Below are positions 8,040-17,287 of a stretch of 64,000 bases of DNA, in pieces. The notes under the pieces were generated by a model, which worked only from the letters and a program-made list of their open reading frames with translations, was not told the DNA's origin and searched no databases. This DNA is from Polyangium sp. y55x31 (GTDB lineage Bacteria > Myxococcota_A > Polyangia > Polyangiales > Polyangiaceae): positions 310,001-374,000 of the forward strand of contig NZ_JARZHG010000006.1 in the NCBI RefSeq assembly GCF_029946505.1, read 5' to 3'. The position numbers and the translations under genes were made by a program. Position 1 is the stretch's first letter; each line of letters begins with the position of its first letter.

Positions 8040-8141
8040 GTGCGTCAGAGGGGCGCGCAATTGGTTCGTCCTGGGAAAACCCGCGATCCCAAGGGAACGG
8101 GGCGAGGTTCTTCAAAATGGGGGCCGTGATCCTGGCGGAAC

Positions 8142-8175
8142 GGGCGGGGCGGCCTGAAGGAAGGCCGGCCCGCCC
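8142..8175. terminator. GC-rich hairpin, candidate terminator for the gene at 8286-8984
   Basis: Arms of 13 bases (8142-8154 and 8163-8175) with one mismatch flank an 8-base loop. It lies just past the possible extended end (8183) of the minus-strand gene. No T run follows on either strand, so termination is an inference from stem strength and position. Confidence 0.5.
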
Positions 8176-8285
8176 TGTTGGTTCAGGATGCGCGGCGGTA
8201 GACGAGGCGGCTCAGGGTGGTGATGACGTGGTCCATTCGATCGAGCGTCTGCGCATCGACCGCGCCGCGCGCGCCTCCGCCCCCG

Positions 8286-8984
8286 TCAATACGTCGAGGG
8301 CACCGCCGGAAGCTGACTGAGCCGCGACGGACTCTCATCCGCGAGGTCGTCGAATACCTCCCGGATCAACGCCACCTTGTCGACCCCCGCTAGCACCCCG
8401 AGCACGACGTGTTTGGCCGACGCGTACGCCCGCTGCCACGCGTTCCACGACGAGGCGACATCCGCCGTCATCGATCGCCGCTCCGCCCTGCCCGCGTGCA
8501 CCTCGCCGTCGAACGCCTCGAGCGCGGCCCGCGCCTGCTCCACGCGGGCCAGCCATGACGTGTGCTCGGGCAGCGTCTCCTTCATCTTCTCGATCGCCTC
8601 GCGCGCGTGCTCGAGCCGCGCGAGGAGCTTCATCGGCGTGCGGCGCACGGCCGTGCTGAGCGATTCTCCTTGCAGCAGACGCGAGGTGATCATGTAGCCC
8701 TCGCGGAGGGGCTCGGCAGAGTGGACCAGACTGCGCAGCGTCTCGCGCGCGGCTTGCACCGGATCGGGCGAGCCTTCGGGGGCGCGGTGCAGGAAGAGCT
8801 CGGGGACACCCGCGCGGAGGAGGGCTGCTTCGAGTGCCTCGCTCGTCGTGGCCACGCGGCTGGCCATGAGCCGGAGGGTCCCGTCGAGCTCCAGATCGAG
8901 CCCGAGCAGGAGCGTGTTGATCTGCGCCGCGGTGAAGCGGCCATAGGCGACGGCCTCGTACGGATCCATGCGGGGGTCGTTCAT
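8286..8984 (-). CDS. Hypothetical protein, helical, possibly frameshifted at its C-terminus
   Basis: The 232-residue product is mostly alpha-helical, with no signal peptide or membrane segment and no motif I recognise. The ATG at 8984 is preceded by a weak AGAGGT-type RBS. The protein ends PAVPSTY, but a different minus-strand frame continues past this stop and reads GAVDAQTLDRMDHVITTLSRL before stopping at 8183, which looks like real protein. A one-base shift near 8290 would join them. The function is unknown. It lies between two unrelated genes and has its own hairpin downstream. Confidence 0.65.
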   Translation of the reverse strand: MNDPRMDPYEAVAYGRFTAAQINTLLLGLDLELDGTLRLMASRVATTSEALEAALLRAGVPELFLHRAPEGSPDPVQAARETLRSLVHSAEPLREGYMITSRLLQGESLSTAVRRTPMKLLARLEHAREAIEKMKETLPEHTSWLARVEQARAALEAFDGEVHAGRAERRSMTADVASSWNAWQRAYASAKHVVLGVLAGVDKVALIREVFDDLADESPSRLSQLPAVPSTY

Positions 8985-9332
8985 GCTCGACCTCTCGGTG
9001 CGGGGATTTCGTGGGGGAGTTGCCCCCCAGCATTAGTGCCAAAAAAGGGCGGGCGTCAAGACGGACCCCCGAGAACGGCTCGACGGCGCGCTCTCTCCGC
9101 GACCCGACGTGACGGTGGCCAGCGAGCCGCCCCGCTGGGCTCATAACAATGATGGCGAACGCGCATCGGCAATGAAGGCGCCACTGCCATTGAAATCATC
9201 GGCCCCCCGCGCAGGCGGCGGCCTCTTTGGCCCGGCCCCACCACGCGCGGCGCACGAGAACTCGCATCCCGTCCTGTTTCGCGGCTATTCTCCGCCCCTG
9301 GAAGGCCCCCTGCCGCGGGCGGGCCGAGAGCC
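8985..9332. other. Intergenic region, no gene seen
   Basis: This 348-base gap separates divergent genes and should hold their promoters. I see no convincing coding frame, repeat or structural RNA. Confidence 0.55.
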
Positions 9333-11120
9333 GTGAGCGAAGACAAACCCGAGGGCGAAGCCACCCAAGCCAAAGCCGAAGCAAAACCCGAAGGCGGGAC
9401 GAACCGGCGGCGGAGGATCGTGTTCGCTGCGCTCGGCGTGCTCGGACTCGCGGCGGCCGCGGCTGGGATCAGGTACGGCGTGCCGCGCGTCACGGCGTCC
9501 CGGGACGCGAAACGCTCGGGCGCCGCGCTCTTCCGTTGCCTCTTCGGCGAGCCGCCCGCAGCGAAGGAGACGCCGGACGAGCGGCTGCGGAGGATCCTGC
9601 TCACGGCCGTTTCGCTCCCCGAGCCGGAGCGACTCTCGACGACGGGCCCGGGATGGCCGGGGCGATGCGCGGCGCACGCCGAGGCGCTCGCGGATGCCGA
9701 GCGGCGCAGGGGACGCGCCGCGCTCGCGCCGCCGCCCGATCTCGCGGCGCGGGTGATCGAAAAGGCGCGGGACATGTATACGCGCTCGGATCTCCCGCTG
9801 CCGTCGCTCTGGAGCCTCGGCGATCCGGACGGCGGGCCGGTGGAGGTGCCGCTGCCGCCCGCGCCTGCATCCCCCGCGGATCTCGACGCGCCGAACCTCG
9901 CCGAGCGGATCGCGTTCGGCGATCACTCGGCGGACGCCGTTCCCGGACGAACCTTGCGCCTCGTGTTCCGCGGCGATCGAGGCGGGCCGCCCACGGCGTG
10001 CGTGTTCCCGGAGGGCCTCGGCGCGGCCACGTGCACACCACTCGCGCCGCGCGCCCGCTTGCCGAGGCCACACCTCTGGCCCGCGGCCGACGACGAGGGA
10101 CCGGCGCTGATCGCGGATCGGAGCTCGGCACGTTCGACGTTTTACCGGGCGGATACGGGGCAAGCGTTCGGCGAGCCGTACCACGTGGTCGGCGGTTTTT
10201 CGGCGGCGAAGGAGGTCGTGGGCGTCGTCGAGATGGAGCTCGGCGAGCGAGGCGAGGAGCATGCGCTCTGGCTCGATCGAAACGAAGGCACGCGGCGGCT
10301 CGATCGCGTGCGGATCGATCCGCCGCCACGCGTGCGTTTCTCGAGCGTGTTCGTCCTCGGCGACGCGCTCGCGTGGATCGAGCCGCGCGCAGGCAAACCG
10401 CACCTGCTCCTGCGCAGGCTCGGCGCCGTCAAGGGTCCGCCGGGCCCGATCGAGGACGCCGGCGCGCTCCCGTACGACGCCGTCCACCTCGCCGCATGCC
10501 GCGCGCCGAACGGCCTCGTGCTCCTCGCACGGAACGGCGGAACGGTGTGGATGACGCGGCGGGATGCCCGCGGCGGATCGCCGCTCGTGCGCGCCGACGA
10601 GCTGCCGCGTCCCACGGGCGCGGTCGTGGTCTCCGAGATCGTCACGTGCGACGAACACGCGGCGCAGACGACGCTCGTCCTGCGGAGCGGGGTCGGCGAT
10701 ACCACGCGTCACGAGGTGCGGCGCGCGTGGTGCGCGAACGACAAGTGCAAGCCGGTCGTCCTTGCGCTCGACGAGTTTTTCCGCGGCCGGGATCCGATGT
10801 CGCGCCCAGCGCCGCCCACGAACGACGAGAGCCCCGTGCTCGCGGCGTCCTTCGGCGAGCGTCTCCTCGTCGTGTGGCGGACGCCGGACGCGGGCGTGCG
10901 CGCGCGGATCGCCACGCCCGCGTCGATCCTGAGCGCGCCCGACATCGTGGTCTACGACGAGGCGAGCCAGGACGTGAACGGAGCCGGAAAGCTGCACGCG
11001 ATGCGGCTCTTTCCGCGCGGAGACGCGGCCATCTTGCTCCTCCATGCGGTGAGCGGCATCAAGGCGATCCGCATCGGCGCGGACGGGATCGTCCAGCCGA
11101 TCCAGAGCAAGGGCGGCTGA
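9333..11120 (+). CDS. Membrane-anchored hypothetical protein, propeller-like
   Basis: The 595-residue product has a charged, low-complexity N-terminus of about 24 residues, an RRRR stop-transfer cluster, one transmembrane helix at about 29-46 and a large extracytoplasmic domain. That domain shows repeating short strands around Trp and Asp that resemble a beta-propeller (for example DDEGPALIADRS, DAVHLAACRAPNGLVLLARNGG). The start is GTG at 9333. No enzymatic motif is visible. It converges with the next lipoprotein gene with only six bases between the stops. Confidence 0.72.
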   Translation: MSEDKPEGEATQAKAEAKPEGGTNRRRRIVFAALGVLGLAAAAAGIRYGVPRVTASRDAKRSGAALFRCLFGEPPAAKETPDERLRRILLTAVSLPEPERLSTTGPGWPGRCAAHAEALADAERRRGRAALAPPPDLAARVIEKARDMYTRSDLPLPSLWSLGDPDGGPVEVPLPPAPASPADLDAPNLAERIAFGDHSADAVPGRTLRLVFRGDRGGPPTACVFPEGLGAATCTPLAPRARLPRPHLWPAADDEGPALIADRSSARSTFYRADTGQAFGEPYHVVGGFSAAKEVVGVVEMELGERGEEHALWLDRNEGTRRLDRVRIDPPPRVRFSSVFVLGDALAWIEPRAGKPHLLLRRLGAVKGPPGPIEDAGALPYDAVHLAACRAPNGLVLLARNGGTVWMTRRDARGGSPLVRADELPRPTGAVVVSEIVTCDEHAAQTTLVLRSGVGDTTRHEVRRAWCANDKCKPVVLALDEFFRGRDPMSRPAPPTNDESPVLAASFGERLLVVWRTPDAGVRARIATPASILSAPDIVVYDEASQDVNGAGKLHAMRLFPRGDAAILLLHAVSGIKAIRIGADGIVQPIQSKGG

Positions 11121-11126
11121 CTTCGA

Positions 11127-11852
11127 TCAAGGCAGGCGCGTGACCGCCTTGGCGAGCAGCTTCTCGAGCCCCGCGTGATCACACACCGGGCCGACCGTCG
11201 TGTCGCCGAGCGTGATTTTCGGGCTCCAGACCTGCACGTCGAAGCGACCCTTCACGACCTCGACGTTGAAGATCGGGTGCCCGCCCGCGCCCTTCTTCAC
11301 GTAGCGGCGCGCGACGTCGCCGAGTCCCGAAATCGCCTCGATTCCGCTCACCTCGCCCTCGATGTCCTTGAAGCGGTCCTTGGCCTCGGCGTCGCTCCCG
11401 TGGCGGACGACGAGCAAGCTCAGCGTGCCCGCATCTTTGCTGTTCCAACGACGGCTGCAGGTGCGCTCGGCGCCGATATCCTCGGTCGGTTGTTTCGGAT
11501 CGGCCTCGACCACGACGCCGCACGCGGCCTTGATGTCCTCGGGCGTGAGGACGACGTCGCAGTCGAACGGCGGATCGGGCGGCAAGGCCGGGGGCTCGAC
11601 GACGGCCGCGGAGGCGCTCGTCGAGGGCGCGGCCGCGGCGCTCGCGGGAGGCGGGGCGGCGAGCGTGGGCTTCGGGGCTGCCGTGGCCCTCGGGCTCGCG
11701 GAGGACACGGTCGTCGGGGCGGGCTTTTCGTTCGCGGGCACCTGGGACGCACGGCCCTCCGGCGTGGGAGACGGCTCGTCGCGGCAGCCGGCGGCGAGGA
11801 CGAACGACACGAGGAGGGCCCACGGGCCCACGCGAGAGATGAGTGACGGCAT
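11127..11852 (-). CDS. Predicted lipoprotein with Ala/Pro-rich linker
   Basis: The 241-residue product starts MPSLISRVGPWALLV and has lipobox LAAGC at about residues 19-23. A Pro/Ala/Ser linker (to about 95) precedes a compact domain with Cys near 98, 111 and 132, then a region resembling DUF3558-like actinobacterial lipoproteins (DIKAACG, CSRRWNSKDAGTLSLLV, GLGDVARRY). That similarity is weak and I give it as a suggestion only. The function is not known. The start ATG is well placed for the signal peptide. Confidence 0.72.
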   Translation of the reverse strand: MPSLISRVGPWALLVSFVLAAGCRDEPSPTPEGRASQVPANEKPAPTTVSSASPRATAAPKPTLAAPPPASAAAAPSTSASAAVVEPPALPPDPPFDCDVVLTPEDIKAACGVVVEADPKQPTEDIGAERTCSRRWNSKDAGTLSLLVVRHGSDAEAKDRFKDIEGEVSGIEAISGLGDVARRYVKKGAGGHPIFNVEVVKGRFDVQVWSPKITLGDTTVGPVCDHAGLEKLLAKAVTRLP

Positions 11853-11942
11853 GGCCGCCTACTCTAGACGAGTGGATCCCGAAGTGGCGAAGACGGATTC
11901 CTCGCGGCGGACGTCGCCGCGGTGGTACGATGGCCCCCTCGC

Positions 11943-13394
11943 ATGAAGGCCGGTGACCTGGTCGGCGGCAAATACCGCCTCGCTCGTAGGCTCGGCCAGG
12001 GCGCGATGGGCGTCGTCTGGGAGGCCGTGCACGAGATGACCTCCCGCCACGTCGCGGTGAAGCTCATCGTGAACGCGACGGACAACCTCCGCCGCCGCCT
12101 CCTGCGCGAGGCCCGCGCGGCCGGGCAGATCGCGCACCGGAACGTGGTCGAGGTCTACGACGTCGGGGAGACCGCGGAGGAAGATCCCTTCCTCGTCATG
12201 CAGCTCCTCTCGGGCGACACGCTCTACGGCTACGTGAAGCGCGACGGTCGCATGGATCTCGCGCGCGCCTTGCCCATCGCGCGGGACGTCGGCCGCGCGC
12301 TCGCCGCCGCGCACGCGCAGGGGATCATCCATCGTGATCTCAAGCCCGCGAACGTCTTCCTGCACCGCGAGCCGGGCGCCACGGAGGAGCTCGTGAAGGT
12401 GCTCGATTTCGGCCTCTGCAAGCCGATGGGCGCCGAGGAGATGCTCACCGCGCCCGGAGGCCTGCTCGGCTCCCCCGCATACATGAGCCCCGAGCAGATC
12501 GCGGGCGCGCCCGACCTCGATCCACGCTCGGACATCTGGTCGTACGGCGTGCTCATGTTCGAGCTCTTCGCAGGACAGCGGCCGTTCGCCGGCCGCGGCC
12601 CGGATCTGATCCACGCCGTGCTCACGGCCCCGATCCCGCGGCTCCGCGACGTCATGCCCGGGATCGATCCGACCCTCGACGAGATCATCGCCGGTTGCAT
12701 CGTCCGCGACAAACGGGCGCGGATCGCCTCGGCCGCGGAGATCGTGGCGCGGCTCGAGACGCTCACCGAGAGGCTACGAAACGCGGGTCCTCACACGTCC
12801 TCGGAGGACGGCGACGAGGGCGGGCTCGCGGTGACGATGGTGTATCGGCCGGGGATGTCGGGGCCGCCGTCGGCGTCGCCGCCGCCGAGCCACAAGGTGG
12901 CGAAGACGATCCCGCTCGCGGCGTTCACGGGAAATCCGCTGCCGGGCGCGCCGGCGCCGATGAAGGAGGCGCCGGGGCCGCCGCCGTCGTATCCGCGGGG
13001 CGCGCCGCCTTCGCAGCCCGAGCCGCCGAGGAGCGCCCCGCAGGGCAGTTGGCCCGGCGTATCGCCGCAGCCCGCGCCGCTCGGCATGCCGGTCCCGCAG
13101 GGGACGGCGCCCTTGCAGCGTTTGCCCGAGGCACAAATGGCGACGTGGGGCGCGCCGAATCCGCAGGCGCCGCCGCCGCAGAGCTGGCAGGCCATGACAG
13201 GACAGAATCAGGCCGTCATGCCTCATCCGCCCATGCAGCCGGCGGCGCCCGAGCGGCGATGGATCGGCTTCGTGATCCTCGCGATCGGCGTCCTCACGCT
13301 CGTGGGTGTGCTCGCGTGGATCGGTTTGTCCGGGGGGCGCCCGCCGGCGCCGCCCGCGCCCGTGGCCCCGCCGGCCGTACCGGCATCTCGCTGA
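11943..13394 (+). CDS. Membrane-anchored Ser/Thr protein kinase (Pkn family)
   Basis: A complete Hanks-type kinase of 483 residues. It has the glycine loop GQGAMGVV (18-25), Lys40 in HVAVK, HRDLKPANV with catalytic Asp132, DFG at 155-157 and SPAYMSPEQ in the activation segment. After the kinase domain (to about 280) comes a Pro/Ala/Gln-rich linker of about 140 residues and one transmembrane helix near the C-terminus (WIGFVILAIGVLTLVGVLAW), so the catalytic domain faces the cytoplasm and almost nothing lies outside. I start at ATG 11943 because the kinase N-terminus fits; a GTG at 11922 would add seven residues. A stem-loop follows at 13411-13428. Confidence 0.94.
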   Translation: MKAGDLVGGKYRLARRLGQGAMGVVWEAVHEMTSRHVAVKLIVNATDNLRRRLLREARAAGQIAHRNVVEVYDVGETAEEDPFLVMQLLSGDTLYGYVKRDGRMDLARALPIARDVGRALAAAHAQGIIHRDLKPANVFLHREPGATEELVKVLDFGLCKPMGAEEMLTAPGGLLGSPAYMSPEQIAGAPDLDPRSDIWSYGVLMFELFAGQRPFAGRGPDLIHAVLTAPIPRLRDVMPGIDPTLDEIIAGCIVRDKRARIASAAEIVARLETLTERLRNAGPHTSSEDGDEGGLAVTMVYRPGMSGPPSASPPPSHKVAKTIPLAAFTGNPLPGAPAPMKEAPGPPPSYPRGAPPSQPEPPRSAPQGSWPGVSPQPAPLGMPVPQGTAPLQRLPEAQMATWGAPNPQAPPPQSWQAMTGQNQAVMPHPPMQPAAPERRWIGFVILAIGVLTLVGVLAWIGLSGGRPPAPPAPVAPPAVPASR

Positions 13395-13410
13395 CACTTG
13401 CATTGCGATA

Positions 13411-13428
13411 GCAGCGCGATAACGCTGC
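13411..13428 (+). terminator. Short hairpin after the Ser/Thr kinase gene
   Basis: GCAGCG and CGCTGC form a perfect six-base stem with loop CGATAA, 17 bases after the kinase stop. There is no T run, so this is only a candidate. Confidence 0.4.
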
Positions 13429-13484
13429 ATTGCATCAACCGCGTGTCAGGCCCGCGGTAGGCACGTCCTGGGCGCTTCCCGCGC

Positions 13485-13513
13485 TTGACATCCCCCTTTG
13501 GCTTGGGTTTGCT
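13485..13513 (+). promoter_or_regulatory. Sigma70-type promoter of the RND exporter operon
   Basis: TTGACA at 13485-13490, a 17-base spacer, then TTTGCT at 13508-13513. This puts the transcript start near 13520 and gives a leader of about 28 bases carrying AGGAAG before ATG 13548. It is the best consensus promoter I found in the window. Confidence 0.7.
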
Positions 13514-13547
13514 CCGCGGCCGCCCCGAAGCCAGGAAGTCCCTCTCA

Positions 13548-16412
13548 ATGCAAGCCTTCGCACATTTACTCGTTCGTCGAGCGACGGCGTGGACCATCGT
13601 CCTCGCGGTCGTATTGCTCTCGCTCGCGAGCCTCTTTTTTGCGTCGCGGGTCGATCGCGACGACGACGTGCTTTCGTTCCTGCCTCGGGAAAACCCGGAG
13701 GTCGGCGTCTTCTACGACGTCAGCAAGCGCTTTGGCAGCCTCGACATCGCGCTCGTCGGAATCAGCACGGACGACGCGCTCGCGCCCGAGTTTCTGACGC
13801 GCCTGCAGGGCCTGACGAAGCGGCTGAACGAGACGGACGGCATCGGCTACGCGATGACGCTCACGAACATGGACGATTTCGTGGCGGATCCGCAGAAGGG
13901 CGGCATCACGAACGATTACCTCATCGGCAAGATCCCCGAGACGCCCGAGGAGCGCGCGGCGCTGCGCGAGAAGGTGTTTTCGCGGGATCACGTGGTGGGC
14001 AACCTGATCTCGGAGGACGGAAAGTCCACGCTCCTCTATTGCTTCGCGGGTTACGGGGCGGAGCCGAAGGTCGTGGCGCAGAAGGTCCGCACCGCGGTGG
14101 AGGAGGCATTTCCGCGCGAGGCGAAATACTGGGGCGGGGCGCCGTTCATTTCGACGTACATCTACGACGTCACGCAGGAGGACATGCGCAAGCTCGCGCC
14201 GTGGGCGGTGCTCGTCATCGTGCTCATCACGGTGCTCTCGTTCCGCGACTTCGTCGGCGCCGGCCTCGCGCTGCTCTCGACGGGGCTCGGTATCGTCATG
14301 TCCCTCGGGCTCATGGGCGCGCTCGGCGTGTCCGTGAACGTCGTGCTCGGATCGCTTCCGGTCATTCTGTTCGCCCTCGGCAGCGCGTATGCCGTGCACA
14401 TTCTCAGCCGCTATTACCCCGTCGCCCACGAGCAAAAAGACCCGGCGACGTCGATCGTCCGGACGCTCTGCGAGGTCGGTCCGCCCGTCGTCGCCAGCGG
14501 CCTGACGACGGTGGTGGGCCTTCTGTCCTTCCTCGTGATGGACATCGCGCCGCTGCGCACGTTCGGCATTTTCACGGCGCTCGGCATCCTGATCACGCTC
14601 ATCCTCTCGCTCACGTTCGTGCCCGCGGTGATTTACCTCGTGCGGCTCAAGGGAAAGCCGGCCGAGGCGCAGGGCCCCGCGCGTTTCCACGTGTGGCTCA
14701 CGACGCTGCCGCAGCGGCACCGCATGGCCCTCGGCGCGGCGCTCGCGGCCGTGACCGTCGCGAGCGGCATCTACGTCGGCAAGGTCGACAGCCGCATGGA
14801 CAATGCGGCGTTCTTCTCGAAGAACAGCCCGCCCGATCAGGCCGAGACGTTTCTGCGCGACCAATTCGGCGGCTCTTCGTTCGTGCAGATCCAGGTCGAG
14901 GGCGACATGACCGACCCGATCGTGCTGCGCGAGATCCGGGTCCTCTCCGATCGCATCGCGCTCCTGCCCCACGTGAGCTCGGTGAACCACGTGGGCGCCG
15001 TGGTCGCGCAGCTCAACGAGGCGATGGAAGGCGACCGGCGCATCCCGGACACGGCCGCGAAGGTGAAGCTGCTCTACGGATTCCTCGAAGGGAAAAAGGC
15101 CGTCACGCAGCTCGTCACGGACGATCGGCAAAGGGCGCTCTTGCAGATCAAGCTCGACACGAACCTCGCCGCCGAGACCGAGCCGCTGATCGAGCAGATC
15201 CGCGCGGTCACGAGCACGGCGATCGCCGCGCAGTTCGTGGTGGCCGAGGCCAAAGGGTCCCGGAAAGACGAGGTCGCGGCGCGGACGCGGGCATTCGTGA
15301 CGAGCCGCATCGCGGCCATCGGCCGGCAATACGAGGTTTCCGTGCCCGAGGCGTCGAGGATCGGCGAGTTGCTCGGAGCCGGGAAGGCGCCCGACGCGTC
15401 CGAAGCCACGAAGGCGGCGCTCACGCGGTTCCTCGGCTCGGAGGAGTGCAGCGTGGAGCTCGAAGGCCCCGAGGTGATCGAGAAGGTCGCGCGCGCGCTC
15501 ACGGCGCTCGGTCCGCGCCCGGAGGCGGCGAAGCTCACGGAGGCGATCGCAGAGGCGATGGGCAAACCCACGAGTGATTCGCTCGTGACCGATCTCGCCG
15601 ATACGGTCGATCGTCCCCTCGAAGAGATCTGGCGCCGGAGCGAGGCGATGGCGCGGGCGAAGGAGCTCGTCGCCGCGACGAAGATCACGCCGCCCGAGGG
15701 GCCGAAGGGCGAGCGTTTCCATGCGGCGATCGCGACGGCGCTGATGGATCTCGACGTCCCGTCGGTCGCGCTCCCGCCGGCCGCGGGCGAGGCGCCGCAG
15801 AAGCTCGGGGTCTCGGTGACGGGCCTGCCCGTGATGCACGCGGGCCTGTCGCGGAGCGTCGAGTCGAACCAGTGGAAGAGCCTGTTTTTCGCGCTCGGCT
15901 GCGTGCTCGTCATCATGGCGGCGCTCTTCCGATCGTTCTGGAGCGGCCTGCTCGGCATCCTGCCGATCATGCTGACGATGGCCGTGATCTACGGCGGGAT
16001 GGGCCTCCTCGGCGTGCGGCTCGACATCGGCACGTCGATGCTGGCGAGCTTGATCATCGGGGCCGGGGTGGACTATGCGGTGCACCTGATGGTCGCGTGG
16101 AGCGCCCCCGACAAATCCCCGCTGACGGAGGCGGCCACGACGGCCGCGCGGCAGACGGGCCCCGCGATCTGGGTGAACGCGCTGATGGTCGCGGCGGGCT
16201 TCTTCGTGCTGACCCTCGGCGATGCGCGTCCGCTGCAGAACGTCGGGGGCCTGACGGCGGCGGCGATGGTCACGGCCGCCCTCGCGACCATGCTGGTGAT
16301 CCCTCTTTTCGCACGCAAGACGCGCTACTACGGCGATGGATCTAGAATACCTTCCGCCGTTCCCTCGTCCGAGGCGTCGGACGCAGTTCTCGACACGAGC
16401 ACGAGCCCCTGA
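13548..16412 (+). CDS. RND superfamily exporter (MMPL/HpnN-like)
   Basis: The 954-residue protein has the RND layout: a transmembrane helix near residue 20, a large periplasmic loop, a bundle of helices (about 190-370), then a second loop and a second bundle (about 770-940). Each bundle has the typical GAG(V/L)DYAVH or GSAYAVHIL segment. This architecture belongs to the MMPL/HpnN branch, which exports lipids such as hopanoids or mycolates, rather than the multidrug AcrB branch. ATG 13548 is chosen because the promoter lies in the upstream open frame. The two following genes encode a LolA-like periplasmic protein (17 bases downstream) and a DUF1302-like outer-membrane protein, suggesting an inner-to-outer-membrane lipid route. 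The substrate is unknown. Confidence 0.9.
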   Translation: MQAFAHLLVRRATAWTIVLAVVLLSLASLFFASRVDRDDDVLSFLPRENPEVGVFYDVSKRFGSLDIALVGISTDDALAPEFLTRLQGLTKRLNETDGIGYAMTLTNMDDFVADPQKGGITNDYLIGKIPETPEERAALREKVFSRDHVVGNLISEDGKSTLLYCFAGYGAEPKVVAQKVRTAVEEAFPREAKYWGGAPFISTYIYDVTQEDMRKLAPWAVLVIVLITVLSFRDFVGAGLALLSTGLGIVMSLGLMGALGVSVNVVLGSLPVILFALGSAYAVHILSRYYPVAHEQKDPATSIVRTLCEVGPPVVASGLTTVVGLLSFLVMDIAPLRTFGIFTALGILITLILSLTFVPAVIYLVRLKGKPAEAQGPARFHVWLTTLPQRHRMALGAALAAVTVASGIYVGKVDSRMDNAAFFSKNSPPDQAETFLRDQFGGSSFVQIQVEGDMTDPIVLREIRVLSDRIALLPHVSSVNHVGAVVAQLNEAMEGDRRIPDTAAKVKLLYGFLEGKKAVTQLVTDDRQRALLQIKLDTNLAAETEPLIEQIRAVTSTAIAAQFVVAEAKGSRKDEVAARTRAFVTSRIAAIGRQYEVSVPEASRIGELLGAGKAPDASEATKAALTRFLGSEECSVELEGPEVIEKVARALTALGPRPEAAKLTEAIAEAMGKPTSDSLVTDLADTVDRPLEEIWRRSEAMARAKELVAATKITPPEGPKGERFHAAIATALMDLDVPSVALPPAAGEAPQKLGVSVTGLPVMHAGLSRSVESNQWKSLFFALGCVLVIMAALFRSFWSGLLGILPIMLTMAVIYGGMGLLGVRLDIGTSMLASLIIGAGVDYAVHLMVAWSAPDKSPLTEAATTAARQTGPAIWVNALMVAAGFFVLTLGDARPLQNVGGLTAAAMVTAALATMLVIPLFARKTRYYGDGSRIPSAVPSSEASDAVLDTSTSP

Positions 16413-16429
16413 ACGTAACGAGGTTCGAG

Positions 16430-17188
16430 ATGAGCAGAATCTTCCGTAGCTGGCTTCCTGCCTCCGCCCCGCTTCTCGCCGCCGCCCTGCTCTGGGCCGG
16501 CCACGCGAGCGCTGATCCCCCGGGCGACAAGGCTTTGAAGGGGATGGACGAGGCGATGAACCGCGCCAAGACCCAGTACTACGAGTACGAGGTCGTCAAC
16601 CAGGAGCCGGGCAAGCCCGAGAAGAAGATGGCGCTCAAGGTCTGGATGAAGGGCGAGAAGCGCCTCACGGAGTTCACGGCGCCGGCCGACATGAAGGGGA
16701 CCAAGGTCCTCATCCTCTCGCCCACACAGATGTACGTGTACCTGCCGGCGTTCGGGAAGATCCGCCGCATCGCGAGCCACGTGACCGACCAGGGCTTCAT
16801 GGGCCTGGCCTTCAGCCAGGACGACCTCGCGAATCAGAGTTACGCGCCGCTCTACGACGCGCAGGTCGCCTCCGACGCAGCCGCCGAGATGAAGCTCGTG
16901 GCCACGGCGAAGTCGGGACAAACGGTCCCCCACGGCAAGATCGAGTTCAAGGTCGCGAAGGACAAGAACCTGCCGACGGAGCTCAAGTACTTCAACGCGG
17001 CCGGCAACCACGTGAAGACCGAGACGCGCGTCGACTACGAGTGCCAGGGTAATATTTGCAGCCCGAAGGAGCTCAAGATGGTCGACCATACGAAGGGCGG
17101 CCACTGGACGAAGATGATCCGCAAGGCGTGGAAGGTGAACGAGGAGATGAGCGACGACCTCTTCTCGAAGCGCAGCCTCGAAAAGTAG
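16430..17188 (+). CDS. LolA-like outer-membrane lipoprotein-sorting protein
   Basis: The 252-residue product has a cleavable signal peptide ending ASA near residue 27 and no lipobox. The mature part resembles the 'outer membrane lipoprotein-sorting protein' family (LolA/LolB-like half barrel), with segments such as MALKVWMKGEKRL, DMKGTKVLILSP and MYVYLPAFGKIRRI that are typical of family members found beside RND/MMPL transporters. It probably carries a lipid through the periplasm for the exporter upstream. The ATG has GAGG nine bases ahead. It is 17 bases after the exporter stop, so co-transcription is likely. Confidence 0.85.
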   Translation: MSRIFRSWLPASAPLLAAALLWAGHASADPPGDKALKGMDEAMNRAKTQYYEYEVVNQEPGKPEKKMALKVWMKGEKRLTEFTAPADMKGTKVLILSPTQMYVYLPAFGKIRRIASHVTDQGFMGLAFSQDDLANQSYAPLYDAQVASDAAAEMKLVATAKSGQTVPHGKIEFKVAKDKNLPTELKYFNAAGNHVKTETRVDYECQGNICSPKELKMVDHTKGGHWTKMIRKAWKVNEEMSDDLFSKRSLEK

Positions 17189-17219
17189 ATTTCACCCCGC
17201 CCCAGATAGAGTAGATACG

Positions 17220-17255
17220 CGCGCCGCCTCCTCCCACCACGGGACGGGCGGCGCG
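17220..17255 (+). other. Stem-loop between the LolA-like gene and the DUF1302-like gene
   Basis: Nine-base perfect arms (17220-17228 and 17247-17255) flank an 18-base loop. It could attenuate transcription or protect the upstream message from decay; there is no T run. Confidence 0.4.
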
Positions 17256-17287
17256 ACGCATTTCCAGGACCCGAGGTCGAAAGAAGC

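Larger units (their letters stand above)
7856..8285. other. Intergenic region with hexanucleotide repeat, hairpin and a possible out-of-frame gene tail
   Basis: The gap holds (AAACGC)4 at 8010-8033, a GC-rich hairpin at 8142-8175, and a short minus-strand frame ending at 8183 that may be the displaced C-terminus of the gene at 8286-8984. No complete gene is seen. Confidence 0.6.

Noticed and set aside
13485-13547. TTG at 13485 as start of the RND exporter
   Set aside because: That TTG is the first part of a TTGACA -35 box; the promoter and RBS point to ATG 13548.
13566-16085. Long antisense frame across the RND exporter
   Set aside because: No motif and typical His/Arg-rich shadow composition; the exporter is certain.
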